A stretch of 64,000 nucleotides of DNA, from assembly GCA_946414025.1 (NCBI GenBank), contig CAMKMX010000010.1, positions 19,444 to 83,443 of the forward strand, given 5' to 3'. The DNA is from an uncultured Fibrobacter sp. GTDB lineage: Bacteria > Fibrobacterota > Fibrobacteria > Fibrobacterales > Fibrobacteraceae. A program made the translations under genes and the position numbers. The notes under the pieces were generated by a model, which was given only the letters and a program-made list of their open reading frames with translations, did no database searches and had not been told where the DNA came from. This document shows positions 8,960 to 17,916 of this stretch, piece after piece; positions within the stretch are counted from its first letter, which is position 1, and each line of letters begins with the position of its first letter.

Positions 8960-9973
8960 CTACTCCGGCTTGGTGGCGGGATTCGCCTCCGGCTGCTTTG
9001 CTTCTGGAGCGGGCGCCTGCTTTTCGGCGCTTGAAGGTGCGGCGGCGCTGTCCTTTGTAACGATGGTCGCACCTTCCTTGCCTGCGGTTGTGCCTTCTTG
9101 TGCGGCGGAGCTGCCGTCCTTTGCGGTGGCGGCGCTACTGCCTTTCGGTACAGCGGTACTGTCCGCCGTGGCGGTGCTGTCCTCGATGACTTCGGGCTTG
9201 TTCCAGGCGCCAAAGCTTATGCGGATTTGCAGCTGGATTCCGCCGATGTTCCACTTGGCCTTTTCTTCGGGGCCGTCGGGCACGATGTCGGCATACTGTT
9301 TCTTGGACTTGACCGAAATGGAACTGTACCCCAGGTCGCCATAAATGTACAGGCTTTTCCAGTTGAACAGCAGGTAGCCGATACTGAGCCCGAATCCGGA
9401 ACCGTAAAAGGGAGTTTCTGCGGCAAGCTTGCCCCAGCTGGTATAGATTTCGGTGTGGGGGAGCGCCCAGTACCAACGCAAGGCGATACTGAAAAGGCTT
9501 TCGTTACTGAGGGACATCAGGTTCACTGGGATGGCGAACCGGTATTCCAGAAAAAGCGGGAACCCCTGGATGGTGTAGCTGTAATTGTGGGAGCGGTTGT
9601 TCTGATCTACAAGCACGACAGATTCGTTGTCGTGAATGTAGCCTGCGCCAACGCTTACGAAATGGTCTTGCCGCAGCTGGAACTGCAGTCCTGCATAAAC
9701 CGGGAAGCAGAAGTTCACCTTCTGAAAGTCCTGCTTGGCCACGTTGGCGCTGTCCCGCTTGTCTAGCGCCTGTGTCAAGAATTCGTGATGGATGGTGTCG
9801 ATGGCGTCTTGAAAGTATTCCCGCTGGTCAAAGCTGAGAAAGGAAATTCCCGGTTGCAAAAACAGGGCGATTCTGGAATTGTCGTGGATGTCCGTGCTGT
9901 TTTCGGTTTCCGCAAGGGATGATACCGTAAGCACGAATGCAAGACACAGAATCTTTTTTGCCAGGGAAACCAT
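8960..9973 (-). CDS. Outer-membrane beta-barrel protein with low-complexity tail
   Basis: 337 residues with a cleavable signal peptide (LCLAFVLTVSSLAE). About 220 residues of alternating hydrophobic and aromatic strands follow (FVSVGAGYIHD, FPLFLEYRFAIP, SLYIYGDLGYSSISV, LQIRISFGAW), as in an OmpA/OmpW-like eight-strand barrel. The last ~80 residues are Ala/Thr/Ser/Lys/Pro-rich and probably disordered; unusually, the barrel does not end at the C-terminus. It starts 4 bases after bamD, so it may be a BamD-coexpressed cargo protein. No specific family recognised. Confidence 0.65.
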   Translation of the reverse strand: MVSLAKKILCLAFVLTVSSLAETENSTDIHDNSRIALFLQPGISFLSFDQREYFQDAIDTIHHEFLTQALDKRDSANVAKQDFQKVNFCFPVYAGLQFQLRQDHFVSVGAGYIHDNESVVLVDQNNRSHNYSYTIQGFPLFLEYRFAIPVNLMSLSNESLFSIALRWYWALPHTEIYTSWGKLAAETPFYGSGFGLSIGYLLFNWKSLYIYGDLGYSSISVKSKKQYADIVPDGPEEKAKWNIGGIQLQIRISFGAWNKPEVIEDSTATADSTAVPKGSSAATAKDGSSAAQEGTTAGKEGATIVTKDSAAAPSSAEKQAPAPEAKQPEANPATKPE

Positions 9974-9977
9974 AAGG

Positions 9978-10826
9978 CTAGTTTGTCATTTCCTTGTCTT
10001 CTTTGTCTTCTTTCTTTTTCTTGGAATCTTTTTTCATGCGCTTTTCGAAATCTTTTTCGGCGCTAGCAATATTCTTTTCGTTTTTCTTGAAGATCTTTTC
10101 CATATCGTCGTCACCCGCGAATTCGCCCCGCATCATGGTGAGGTAATTGCGGGCGGGCTCAAACTGGTCCAGCTCTATGTAAGAATCTACGATTATCTTG
10201 AAGGCGTCTTTTCGACGCTTGCTTACCGTGTATTTTTCCAGGAATTCCTTGAGGTAGATGACGGCGGCCTGGTACTTGTCCATACGGTAATAGAGCCGAG
10301 CGGTCTGGAATTCCTTTTCGGCCAGGCGTTCGGTTAGAAGGTTCTGGTAGTACTTGACAGAATCTCGCAGGGGGGAGTTGGGGTAGTTGAAAAGGTATCG
10401 CTCAAAGTCTTTCATGGCGGTGGTGGTGTTGGTTTCGTCGCGGGCCACCTTGAACTCTATGTTGAAAGAGGATATAGCCTTGCGGAATTCGGCGTCCTCG
10501 ATATAGGAGGATCCTGGAAAATTCACCACGAATGAGCCGTACTCGCCACGGGCTTCTATCCATTCTTCTAGGTTGAAGTAGCTTTGGGCTAGTAGGAAAC
10601 TGCTTTTTTCCATAACGCCCGTGCCTGAGCATAAGCTGATTATTTCTTCTAGCTTGTCCTGGGCCCTGCCGTATTTCTGTTTATTGAAAAGTTCTTCAGC
10701 TGCTGTGAGCTTGTTCCGGCAGAATTCGGTATGGCTTATTGTGCCGCGGTCCGAGGAACAGCCGCTAAGGAAAGCAGTCAGGGCAAAAAGACAGAGTATT
10801 GGGGCTGACTTTGAGAAAAGGGTCAT
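9978..10826 (-). CDS. bamD: Outer membrane assembly lipoprotein BamD (YfiO-type)
   Basis: 282 residues. Lipoprotein signal with lipobox LSGC (Cys23), then tetratricopeptide-like helical repeats (LTAAEELFNKQKYGRAQDKL, SSFLLAQSYFNLEEWIEARG, YLFNYPNSPLRDSVKY) arranged as in BamD, the essential lipoprotein partner of BamA. A highly charged Lys/Glu/Asp tail (KDSKKKKEDKEDKE) is longer than in E. coli BamD (about 245 residues). First gene of the leftward operon; only 64 bases separate it from the divergent lptF, so the shared promoter region is short. Confidence 0.85.
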   Translation of the reverse strand: MTLFSKSAPILCLFALTAFLSGCSSDRGTISHTEFCRNKLTAAEELFNKQKYGRAQDKLEEIISLCSGTGVMEKSSFLLAQSYFNLEEWIEARGEYGSFVVNFPGSSYIEDAEFRKAISSFNIEFKVARDETNTTTAMKDFERYLFNYPNSPLRDSVKYYQNLLTERLAEKEFQTARLYYRMDKYQAAVIYLKEFLEKYTVSKRRKDAFKIIVDSYIELDQFEPARNYLTMMRGEFAGDDDMEKIFKKNEKNIASAEKDFEKRMKKDSKKKKEDKEDKEMTN

Positions 10827-10890
10827 TTTTTTTCTTTGGTTAATTCTAATTTTCAGCTATCAAATTAGAAAAAAGAAATACACCAGAAAA

Positions 10891-12291
10891 ATGATTTTAG
10901 TCCGATATGTCTTGAAAGAGCAGATAGGCCCCTTTTTGGCGGCTCTTTTTGGCATCACGTTTTTGTTTGTGGTGGACTTTCTGGTGAAGATTCTGGACAA
11001 TGTGCTTTCCAAGGGGCTCCCGGCGGCGACGGTTCTTGAAATTTTCGTGCTGAACCTGGCCTGGATGCTTTCGCTGTCTATCCCTATGGCGGTGCTGGTG
11101 GCCTGCCTCATGTCTTTTGGCAGGCTTTCTGGTGACCAGGAAATTACGGCGGTAAAGGCGGCGGGAATGTCGCCCCTTTCGCTGATGCGCCCGGTGATGC
11201 TTGTGGCCATGCTCATATCGGTACTCATGGTGCTGTTCAACAACTGGGTGCTGCCCGAGGCGAACCACCGCTCCGTAGAGCTGATGAACGCTGTTTCCAG
11301 AAAGAAGCCTCACGTGTTTATCGACGAGGGCCGTCTGATTACCCAGTTCCCCGATGTGCAACTGTGGGTGAGCCGCATTGACCAGGTGTCTGGAACGCTG
11401 TACGGGATTCAGGTGTACGAAATGGAACGCAGGGGGTCGCCCCGCATTATCTACGCGGATAGCGCTTCTTTGGACTACGTAGATAATGGTGCGACCCTCA
11501 TGTTCAAGCTCCGGAGCGGCGAGACCCACATGGTGGACCCGGACAATCCCGAAAACTATTTCCGCATCAGGTTCTATTCTCAGGACCTTGCTATGGAAAA
11601 CGTGGATGACCGTCTGGAACGCCGTAGCCGCAGCTACCGTAGCGACCGCGAGATGCCTGTAGAAATGATGATGGACGTTGTGGAAGAGGCTAGGCACAAT
11701 TACGATTCTTTGGCGGATTACGCCCAAAGTACACGCCTGTCGTCGCTTCTGGTCACCTGCCGCCTGCTGGAAGGCGACAGTATTGTTCCCGATAGCGCCC
11801 GCGGTATAGCGAATGACGATTCCAGACAGCTTTCCAGGGTCATTCCCAGAGTTCGCGCCCAGGAGCAGGGCGTGTTGCGCACTACGGAACGCCTGCGTGG
11901 GCGCATGGAGGTGGAAGAAAAGCGCCAGGCTCAGTATCTGGTAGAAATCCACAAGAAGTTCAGCACCTCCTTTGCCTGCTTTATCTTTGTGCTTATCGGA
12001 GCTCCCCTCGGGATCATGGCCCGCAAGGGCGGTATCGGCACGGGCATTCTCTACAGTCTTGCCTTTTTCGTCATCTACTGGATCTGCCTGATTGGCGGCG
12101 AGAACCTGGCGGACCGCCTGATTATTTCGCCTGAGCTTGCCATGTGGGCTTCTAACATCATTATCGGCGCATTCGGTATTTTCATCACGGTGGCCATGGT
12201 CCGCGACCGATTCTCCGGAGATTCCAAGTTCTTTAGGGCGGTTCGTGCCGTGGGTGGGTTCTTCAAAAAGTTCACGAAGAGGTTCGGATGA
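10891..12291 (+). CDS. lptF: LPS export permease LptF
   Basis: 466 residues. The frame is open from 10621, but the upstream part lies over bamD and lacks similarity. The ATG at 10891 starts MILVRYVLKEQIGPFLAAL, the typical first membrane helix. Three N-terminal and three C-terminal helices flank a periplasmic jellyroll domain, as in the YjgP/YjgQ family that moves LPS from the inner membrane with LptB2. It is about 100 residues longer than E. coli LptF (366) because of a charged, probably coiled insertion (about 225-370, DRLERRSRSYRSDRE to VEEKRQAQYLVEIHKKF). Its stop overlaps the lptG start (ATGA). The ribosome-binding site is weak. Confidence 0.88.
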   Translation: MILVRYVLKEQIGPFLAALFGITFLFVVDFLVKILDNVLSKGLPAATVLEIFVLNLAWMLSLSIPMAVLVACLMSFGRLSGDQEITAVKAAGMSPLSLMRPVMLVAMLISVLMVLFNNWVLPEANHRSVELMNAVSRKKPHVFIDEGRLITQFPDVQLWVSRIDQVSGTLYGIQVYEMERRGSPRIIYADSASLDYVDNGATLMFKLRSGETHMVDPDNPENYFRIRFYSQDLAMENVDDRLERRSRSYRSDREMPVEMMMDVVEEARHNYDSLADYAQSTRLSSLLVTCRLLEGDSIVPDSARGIANDDSRQLSRVIPRVRAQEQGVLRTTERLRGRMEVEEKRQAQYLVEIHKKFSTSFACFIFVLIGAPLGIMARKGGIGTGILYSLAFFVIYWICLIGGENLADRLIISPELAMWASNIIIGAFGIFITVAMVRDRFSGDSKFFRAVRAVGGFFKKFTKRFG

Positions 12292-13379
12292 AGTTTTCCC
12301 GCTATCTCATCCGCAATTTCTTGAAGATGTTCCTCATCGTGGTGGTGGGCGCCATCTTCATGTTCGTGGTGATTGACTTTGTGGGCAACATCAAGACCTG
12401 GCTTACCCGCGATGTACAGTCGGTATATGATTACTACATCAGCTACTTGCCCTACATTCTTTACCTGATTACTCCGGTGGCGCTGTTTATAGCGGTCCTT
12501 GCCTCTGTGGGCAACATGACCCGCCACCTGGAGATGAGTGCCATGCAGAGTTCGGGGCAGAACCCGTTCCGCACGCTGATGCCCATATTTTTCTTTGGCG
12601 TACTGGTCTCTCTGGGGGCTTACGAGATGAGCGAGCTTTGGTTGCCCGACGCGAACCACAAGCGCCTGGAAATCATGGAGACCAACGCCCAGAAAAAGAA
12701 GAACCCGCGAATCAAGGAAAAAAGCAATTTTACCTTTATCGACAGCGAACGGGCCAGCTGGTTCTTTAGGCATTATTCCGGTGACAGGAAATTGGGCCGC
12801 GACGTGGTGCTGCTTTTGCGGGACCAGGGTCACCTGGTGGAGCGATTTGATGCCAAGAGCGTGACCTGGGTCGAAGAAGAAAACGCGAGCTACTGGCTTT
12901 TTGAAAGGGGCTACCAGAGGATTTTCAACAAGGACGGTTCCGTGACGGTGCATCCCTTTACCAAGGAAAAACTGGTGGACAAGGTCAGCACCCGCCCCGA
13001 AGACCTGATCAACGAGCGGCAGGTTCCCGACGAGATGGACTCCAAGATGGTCCTCAAGCGTATCGAGGTGCTGAAACGTTCCGGCGAAGACACCCGTGCC
13101 ATGGAGACAGCCCTGTACTTTAAGCGGTCTGCTCACTGGATGAACTTGATTGTGCTTTTGATCGGTGCCGCCCTCTGTCACCGCTATACCCGCTCCGGAG
13201 GGCTTTCCCAGAAATTCGGTATTGGCCTGCTGCTTGTTTTTAGCTATTATATCTTGGAACGGATTGGACTGAAAATGGGCGAGAATGGAGCCCTTTCCCC
13301 CTTCATGGGTGCCTGGATAAGCCACCTGGTGTTCGGGGCTTTGGCTTCTACCATGTTGTACCGCTCGTTTAGGCTGTAG
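12288..13379 (+). CDS. lptG: LPS export permease LptG
   Basis: 363 residues, the usual LptG length. MKFSRYLIRNFLKMFLIVV begins the first membrane helix; two more follow before a periplasmic domain (about 110-270), and three more end the protein. It pairs with LptF and LptB2 to lift LPS onto the periplasmic bridge. The start codon overlaps the lptF stop by 4 bases, so translation is probably coupled and gives 1:1 subunits. A Gram-negative outer membrane with LPS is implied. Confidence 0.88.
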   Translation: MKFSRYLIRNFLKMFLIVVVGAIFMFVVIDFVGNIKTWLTRDVQSVYDYYISYLPYILYLITPVALFIAVLASVGNMTRHLEMSAMQSSGQNPFRTLMPIFFFGVLVSLGAYEMSELWLPDANHKRLEIMETNAQKKKNPRIKEKSNFTFIDSERASWFFRHYSGDRKLGRDVVLLLRDQGHLVERFDAKSVTWVEEENASYWLFERGYQRIFNKDGSVTVHPFTKEKLVDKVSTRPEDLINERQVPDEMDSKMVLKRIEVLKRSGEDTRAMETALYFKRSAHWMNLIVLLIGAALCHRYTRSGGLSQKFGIGLLLVFSYYILERIGLKMGENGALSPFMGAWISHLVFGALASTMLYRSFRL

Positions 13380-13389
13380 AGGTTTTTGA

Positions 13390-15207
13390 ATGTTGGTGGC
13401 ATGTGTGTTGTTTTTTGTGGCGGGCCTTTTTTTAGGCACCGCATTCCAGGGAGGGATGTTCCTGTTCTTTATCCCTGTGGCAGGTATTGCCGTAGCTCTC
13501 GGTTATATTAACCTGCCCCGTATTCCTGGCAGCAAGACGGCGAGCCTTCCGGTGGTGACCCGTGCTATGCGGGCGACAGGCCTTGCCCCTGCGGTGACTC
13601 CGGAACTTCGGAACTCCATCAAGGACGAATCTTCTGAATTCAACGAACCCAATTCTACTTTGAAGGTGAATCAGGTCTGGGCCCGTGCAAACGCCGATGT
13701 GAACAAGGCCATGACCGATTTGCTCCACGGGCTAAAAAGGGTCATTCCCAATGTCCACTCTTTGGTCATTTTCTCTTCATTGAACAGCAACAAGGAATGG
13801 GGGATCCGGGTCTATAGTGCAGACCCCAGTGTTCAGATAGCTTCCGATGTAAAAGTGACTGAAACTTCTGGGCTTATCGGCCAGCTTTTCAACATGGACG
13901 TGGAACGCTTGCTAGAAGGCGACCTTTCCGGCGGAAAGGCGCTGCTGTACTATATCGACAATCCCATGATCAAGTCCCTTGCTGCGGTACCCATTTTGGA
14001 CCAGGGCAAGAACCGCATTGGTGCCCTGGTGATAGATTCGCTGTACCCCAACGCCTTCAACCAATCGACGGTCCAGGCCCTTACCCACATTGCAAGCACC
14101 TTGTTTGCTCTCTACTACAAGTCCTTTGTTTCGGCAAAAAACTTTATCGGCCAGCACCAGTTCAGCATTCTGTACAGTTACCAGCACAAGTTTTTCCAGA
14201 CCATGTCCGTCAAGGACATTTACAACCAGATTTTTGACTACGTCAAGCAGAATATTCCATACGACCGCATGATGCTTTTGGCCCTGGATAAGCAGGACCA
14301 GGTGGATACCCACAAGGAACGTGAAGGCCATGTGGTCTGCGCCGACGGTATCGACAGCGAACAGTTCCAGAATAAAAAGTTCACCCTTTCGGACAAGGGC
14401 CTTGCGGTGTTGGCGCTTTTCCAGAACCGCCCCGTGGAGCGATTCTTCAGTTCTAGCTCCAGCCAGTACATTCCCCGCATAGACAACCGCGAAAACAAGA
14501 ACCTGGATTTCCGCCAGCTGTTCGTGATGCCCATTTCTACGGACAACAATGCGGGTCAGGCGGAACTGGCTATCTGCCTCGAGAGCAGAACCTCTGGCCG
14601 TTACACCGAACACGAAATGCAGCTTCTGAAAGCCTTTGCCGGAGTGGCGGGTTTTGCCTACGCCAGGGCAAGCCAGTACGAGACCAAGAAAGACGAGGCT
14701 ACTCGCGACGGCATGACAGGCCTTTTGAACAAGCGGACCCTGCCCGACGCCCTGCGCACCGAAAAGATTCGTGCCGACAGACGCCAGTACAATATCGGCG
14801 TGCTGATGATGGACATTGATCACTTCAAGAGTGTGAACGATACCTACGGTCACGGCGTTGGCGACATGGTGATCATCGGGATTGCAAAGACCCTGCTCAA
14901 GGAAGTCCGCAAGGATATCGACGTGGTGGCCCGCTACGGCGGCGAAGAACTTGTGGTGGGCCTTGTAGATACGACGCCCGAAGGCATGATGGAAACGGCG
15001 GAGCGCATCCGCAAGGCCGTACTGGATTTGGAATTCGAAGTGCACCAGGCCACGCCTCTCCGGGTGAGCATCAGTATCGGTGCGTTCCTCGTGACTCCGG
15101 AATTCAAGGACAACATGATGAAGGCCGTGAACTTTGCGGACCAGGCCCTGTACAAGGCCAAGGAAGGCGGCCGTAACCAGGTTATCCAATACACAGAAAC
15201 GGCCTAG
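13390..15207 (+). CDS. Membrane-anchored GAF-GGDEF diguanylate cyclase
   Basis: 605 residues. Two N-terminal membrane helices (to about residue 45), then two probable GAF-like sensor modules (about 85-255 and 265-430), then a GGDEF domain (about 445-600) with GGEEL at 517-521, an active-type variant. The RxxD inhibitory site is changed to KDID, so feedback inhibition is probably weaker than in the cyclase at 312. AGAGGT precedes the ATG. It begins 10 bases after lptG and may be cotranscribed with it. The signal it senses is unknown. Confidence 0.87.
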   Translation: MLVACVLFFVAGLFLGTAFQGGMFLFFIPVAGIAVALGYINLPRIPGSKTASLPVVTRAMRATGLAPAVTPELRNSIKDESSEFNEPNSTLKVNQVWARANADVNKAMTDLLHGLKRVIPNVHSLVIFSSLNSNKEWGIRVYSADPSVQIASDVKVTETSGLIGQLFNMDVERLLEGDLSGGKALLYYIDNPMIKSLAAVPILDQGKNRIGALVIDSLYPNAFNQSTVQALTHIASTLFALYYKSFVSAKNFIGQHQFSILYSYQHKFFQTMSVKDIYNQIFDYVKQNIPYDRMMLLALDKQDQVDTHKEREGHVVCADGIDSEQFQNKKFTLSDKGLAVLALFQNRPVERFFSSSSSQYIPRIDNRENKNLDFRQLFVMPISTDNNAGQAELAICLESRTSGRYTEHEMQLLKAFAGVAGFAYARASQYETKKDEATRDGMTGLLNKRTLPDALRTEKIRADRRQYNIGVLMMDIDHFKSVNDTYGHGVGDMVIIGIAKTLLKEVRKDIDVVARYGGEELVVGLVDTTPEGMMETAERIRKAVLDLEFEVHQATPLRVSISIGAFLVTPEFKDNMMKAVNFADQALYKAKEGGRNQVIQYTETA

Positions 15208-15230
15208 AGCCGCTTGACTAGGGGGCGATT

Positions 15231-16694
15231 TTGTTCACTGTTTTGGATTGGGCGGTTCTCGCCGCTTACCTTTTAGTTTCCCTGTTTATCGGCCTCTGGG
15301 TCTCCCGTGGCAACAAGAACCTCAAGGAATACATGTTCGGTGGCGGATCCATGCCTTGGATTGCCGTAGGCATAAGCCTTATCGCTACCTCCGTAAGCGC
15401 TACCACCTTCTTGGGCGCTCCCGCCGATGTCTATGGCGACAACATGACGTTCCTCATGTTCCAGATAGGAGCGCTTCTCAGCATTATTGTGGTGGGCTTC
15501 GTGTTTATCCCCAGGTTCCGTACATCCGGAATCAACAGTGCCTATGAACTTTTCGAAGTCCGCTTCGGCTCTAAGGCGGTGCGCCGTCTGGCGGCGGTTT
15601 TCTACTGCATGCATCTGCTGCTCCGCACGGGTATTTTGCTGTACGCACCATCCCTGGTGCTGGCCCAGATTTTGCATATCGATTTGAAGCTTGCCATTGT
15701 GGTGTCTGCGGCGGTGGCCATTTTTTACACCTGGTTCGGCGGCATCAAGGCGGTTATCTGGACCGACGTGATGCAGTTCTGCGTGTTCTTTGGCGGCGGC
15801 GTTTTGGTGCTGGTTTTAATCGCCAATGCCGTCGGTGGCTTTGGCGAGATGGCCGCTCTTGCAAGCGAGGCGGGCAAGACCAAGTGGTGGGATGCCAGTT
15901 TTGATATTTCTAACGCCCGGACCTTGGTGTCGGCGGGCTTTGCCTATGCTGTTCTGGAAATCGCCATTCGCGGTTGCGACCAGCAGTTCGTGCAGCGCTA
16001 CCTGAGCTGCAAAGACGTGAAGGCGGCCAACCGCTCCAGCGTGCTCTCCATGGTGCTGGGCTGTGCTGTTTCCATATTGTTCTACTGGGTTGGCGCCGCC
16101 CTGTTCGTTTATTACAAGATTTCCAAGGTGGCCTCCTTGCCCGATGGCCTTGGCCAGAACGACGTGTTCCCCTATTTTATCGTGAACGGACTTCCGGTGG
16201 GGGTGACCGGCCTGATTGTGGCGGCCATTTGTGCGGCTGCTATGAGCAGCCTTTCGGGAGCTATTAATTCCCTCAGCAACACCTCGGAGCACGACTTCTT
16301 GGGTTGGGGCGAATCCGAAGGGATTGGCGGCCTCAAGCGGGCGAAAATCTGGACGGTGGTCTGGGGCGTGCTGGGCGTGTTCTTTGCACTGTTTGCCGCC
16401 ACCCAGCAGGGCAGCCTCCTCAAGAACGCCATCTTCTTTACGGGACTTTTCACAGGACCTCTCCTCGGTATGTTCCTGCTGGCCTTCTTTGTGAAGGGCT
16501 TGCGCAGTTGGCAGGTAATTGCGGCCGTGCTTTGCGGCATGGCAAGCCTGGTGCTTATTCAGGGGATTCCCGCCTTTGGCGTGCCTGCGGTACTGGGCGG
16601 CATCTTCAGCTGGCCCTGGATGCCCTTTATCAGCATGACCACCACCATCCTGGTGGCGCTGGTGCTTAGAGTTTTTTCTTCGCGGCCTTCTTGA
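15231..16694 (+). CDS. Sodium:solute symporter (SSS family)
   Basis: 487 residues with about 13 membrane helices. The start is a TTG at 15231, preceded by AGGGGGCG at good distance; the first helix follows at once (VLDWAVLAAYLLVSLFIGLW). Family features are EYMFGGGSMPWIAVGISLIATSVSATTF split over helices 1-2, RFRTSGINSAYELFEVRFG, and CAAAMSSLSGAINSLSNTS in helix 8, near the sodium site. Substrate unknown; relatives carry sugars, sialic acid or amino acids. Its end overlaps the convergent lipoprotein gene by 29 bases. Confidence 0.88.
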   Translation: MFTVLDWAVLAAYLLVSLFIGLWVSRGNKNLKEYMFGGGSMPWIAVGISLIATSVSATTFLGAPADVYGDNMTFLMFQIGALLSIIVVGFVFIPRFRTSGINSAYELFEVRFGSKAVRRLAAVFYCMHLLLRTGILLYAPSLVLAQILHIDLKLAIVVSAAVAIFYTWFGGIKAVIWTDVMQFCVFFGGGVLVLVLIANAVGGFGEMAALASEAGKTKWWDASFDISNARTLVSAGFAYAVLEIAIRGCDQQFVQRYLSCKDVKAANRSSVLSMVLGCAVSILFYWVGAALFVYYKISKVASLPDGLGQNDVFPYFIVNGLPVGVTGLIVAAICAAAMSSLSGAINSLSNTSEHDFLGWGESEGIGGLKRAKIWTVVWGVLGVFFALFAATQQGSLLKNAIFFTGLFTGPLLGMFLLAFFVKGLRSWQVIAAVLCGMASLVLIQGIPAFGVPAVLGGIFSWPWMPFISMTTTILVALVLRVFSSRPS

Positions 16695-17505
16695 ATTCAG
16701 ACATGGCCTTGTCGATGGTGTTCACGTAGGCGTCCACGCTGGTGTCGGATTGCAGGTCCACGTACTTGTCCACCAGCATTACGTTGCCGTTGCCCTTGAC
16801 CTGGGTCCAGCCGTGGTCCGTAAAGAGAAGCTTGTTCCCTTTCTTGTCGATAAGCACCACGTCCACCATCACCACGGGCTTTGCCGTATTGGCCAGGGTC
16901 AGTAGGCCGTCTTCGTAAAAGAAGTAGTATTCGGCCACGGCCACGGCATCTACGTTCAGGGATTCGCAGAGCTTGCCCGCTTTTTCCCGGACTTCCTGGT
17001 CGTCGGTTTTGGCACCAAAGAGTGCCGTTTCTCCGGAGACTACCGTTTCGTAGGGCAGTTCGTGCATTCCCTGGGGTGTCATGTAGCGCCAGCCGTTTAC
17101 CGGCACGAGCCTTGCAATCTTGCTCATGACGCCTTCTGCTCCCGTGGAATCGAAGAATTTTTGGACATCGGCGTTGCCTGTCACCTCTTCGGCGGGCACG
17201 ACCGTCCAGCCGTCGAGACCGGCGAGGGTTTCTGCCAGGGCGTCGGCGCCGTGGGTGATGATTTTCTCCCGGCCCTTGGAGAGCTGCTTCACGTTGTCTT
17301 CGGCGGCACTGGTGGCGACCCCGACCAGGGCGTCCTTCAGGCTGCCGCTTTCTTCTTCGTCTTCCAGCTTCTTGATGTCCTCGCTGGCCGACACGCTCAA
17401 GATGGCGACTTTCTTTACGTCGTTGACTTCGGGTTTTTGGACATGTACCCCTGCGCAGGAGCAGAGCAGAAATGCGAGGGAGCAGAGTGCGATGGCCTTT
17501 TTCAT
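16666..17505 (-). CDS. Putative lipoprotein of unknown function
   Basis: 279 residues. Signal peptide MKKAIALCSLAFLLCSC with lipobox LCSC (Cys17). The body alternates helices and strands (KKVAILSVSAS, WTVVPAEEV, VDAVAVAEYYFFYEDG, PVVMVDVVLIDKKGNKLLF), resembling periplasmic lipoproteins with a CsgG/TolB-N-like alpha/beta fold, but I recognise no named family. A Lys-rich tail ends the protein. GAGGAGGAATT precedes the start. Convergent overlap of 29 bases with the symporter gene. Confidence 0.7.
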   Translation of the reverse strand: MKKAIALCSLAFLLCSCAGVHVQKPEVNDVKKVAILSVSASEDIKKLEDEEESGSLKDALVGVATSAAEDNVKQLSKGREKIITHGADALAETLAGLDGWTVVPAEEVTGNADVQKFFDSTGAEGVMSKIARLVPVNGWRYMTPQGMHELPYETVVSGETALFGAKTDDQEVREKAGKLCESLNVDAVAVAEYYFFYEDGLLTLANTAKPVVMVDVVLIDKKGNKLLFTDHGWTQVKGNGNVMLVDKYVDLQSDTSVDAYVNTIDKAMSEFKKAAKKKL

Positions 17506-17814
17506 AATTCCTCCTCGGAGCGGGCGGTGCCGCTTTCCGGAATGCTTGTTTGTTACATCTATAATTTAAGTCCGTTAATCCATATTGTCAAATGAATAAT
17601 TTTGATTGAAACGATATATATTTTTGATTAAATGCGCTTTTTTCCCGAATGCCCGCCATTTTTCTCGTTTTTTCTGTTGCGGTTGGGCGCAAAGGGGCGT
17701 AATCTTCCCGGTAGCTTTCCGCAATCTTACTTTTTTCTGTTTTCCTTAAATATTTGTGTATTAAGGAGTTGGACGAAAATTCCCCCGACCTCTGGTGGTG
17801 GTCCGACCTCAAAA

Positions 17815-17863
17815 TCACCACATGTTGTGGTGGTCTTGAATTGAAAAGCACAAGATATGGTGT
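17815..17863 (+). promoter_or_regulatory. Two NrdR-box-like palindromes before nrdD
   Basis: Two 16-mers match the NrdR consensus acaCwAtATaTwGtgt: TCACCACATGTTGTGG at 17815-17830 and GCACAAGATATGGTGT at 17848-17863. By my count the inner 14 bases agree at about 11 and 12 positions. They start 33 bases apart, close to the 31-32 typical of paired NrdR boxes, and end 53 bases before the nrdD ATG. NrdR represses ribonucleotide reductase operons when dATP is plentiful. The rest of the 411-base gap (17506-17814) is AT-rich and shows nothing further that I can name. Confidence 0.6.
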
Positions 17864-17916
17864 TTTTTGTTATTATTTGACCGCTGACCCATTTTGATGA
17901 AAAAAAGGTAAAAGTA

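Noticed and set aside
10621..10890. Longer LptF N-terminus
   Set aside because: It overlaps bamD on the other strand and lacks similarity; the membrane helix starts at 10891.
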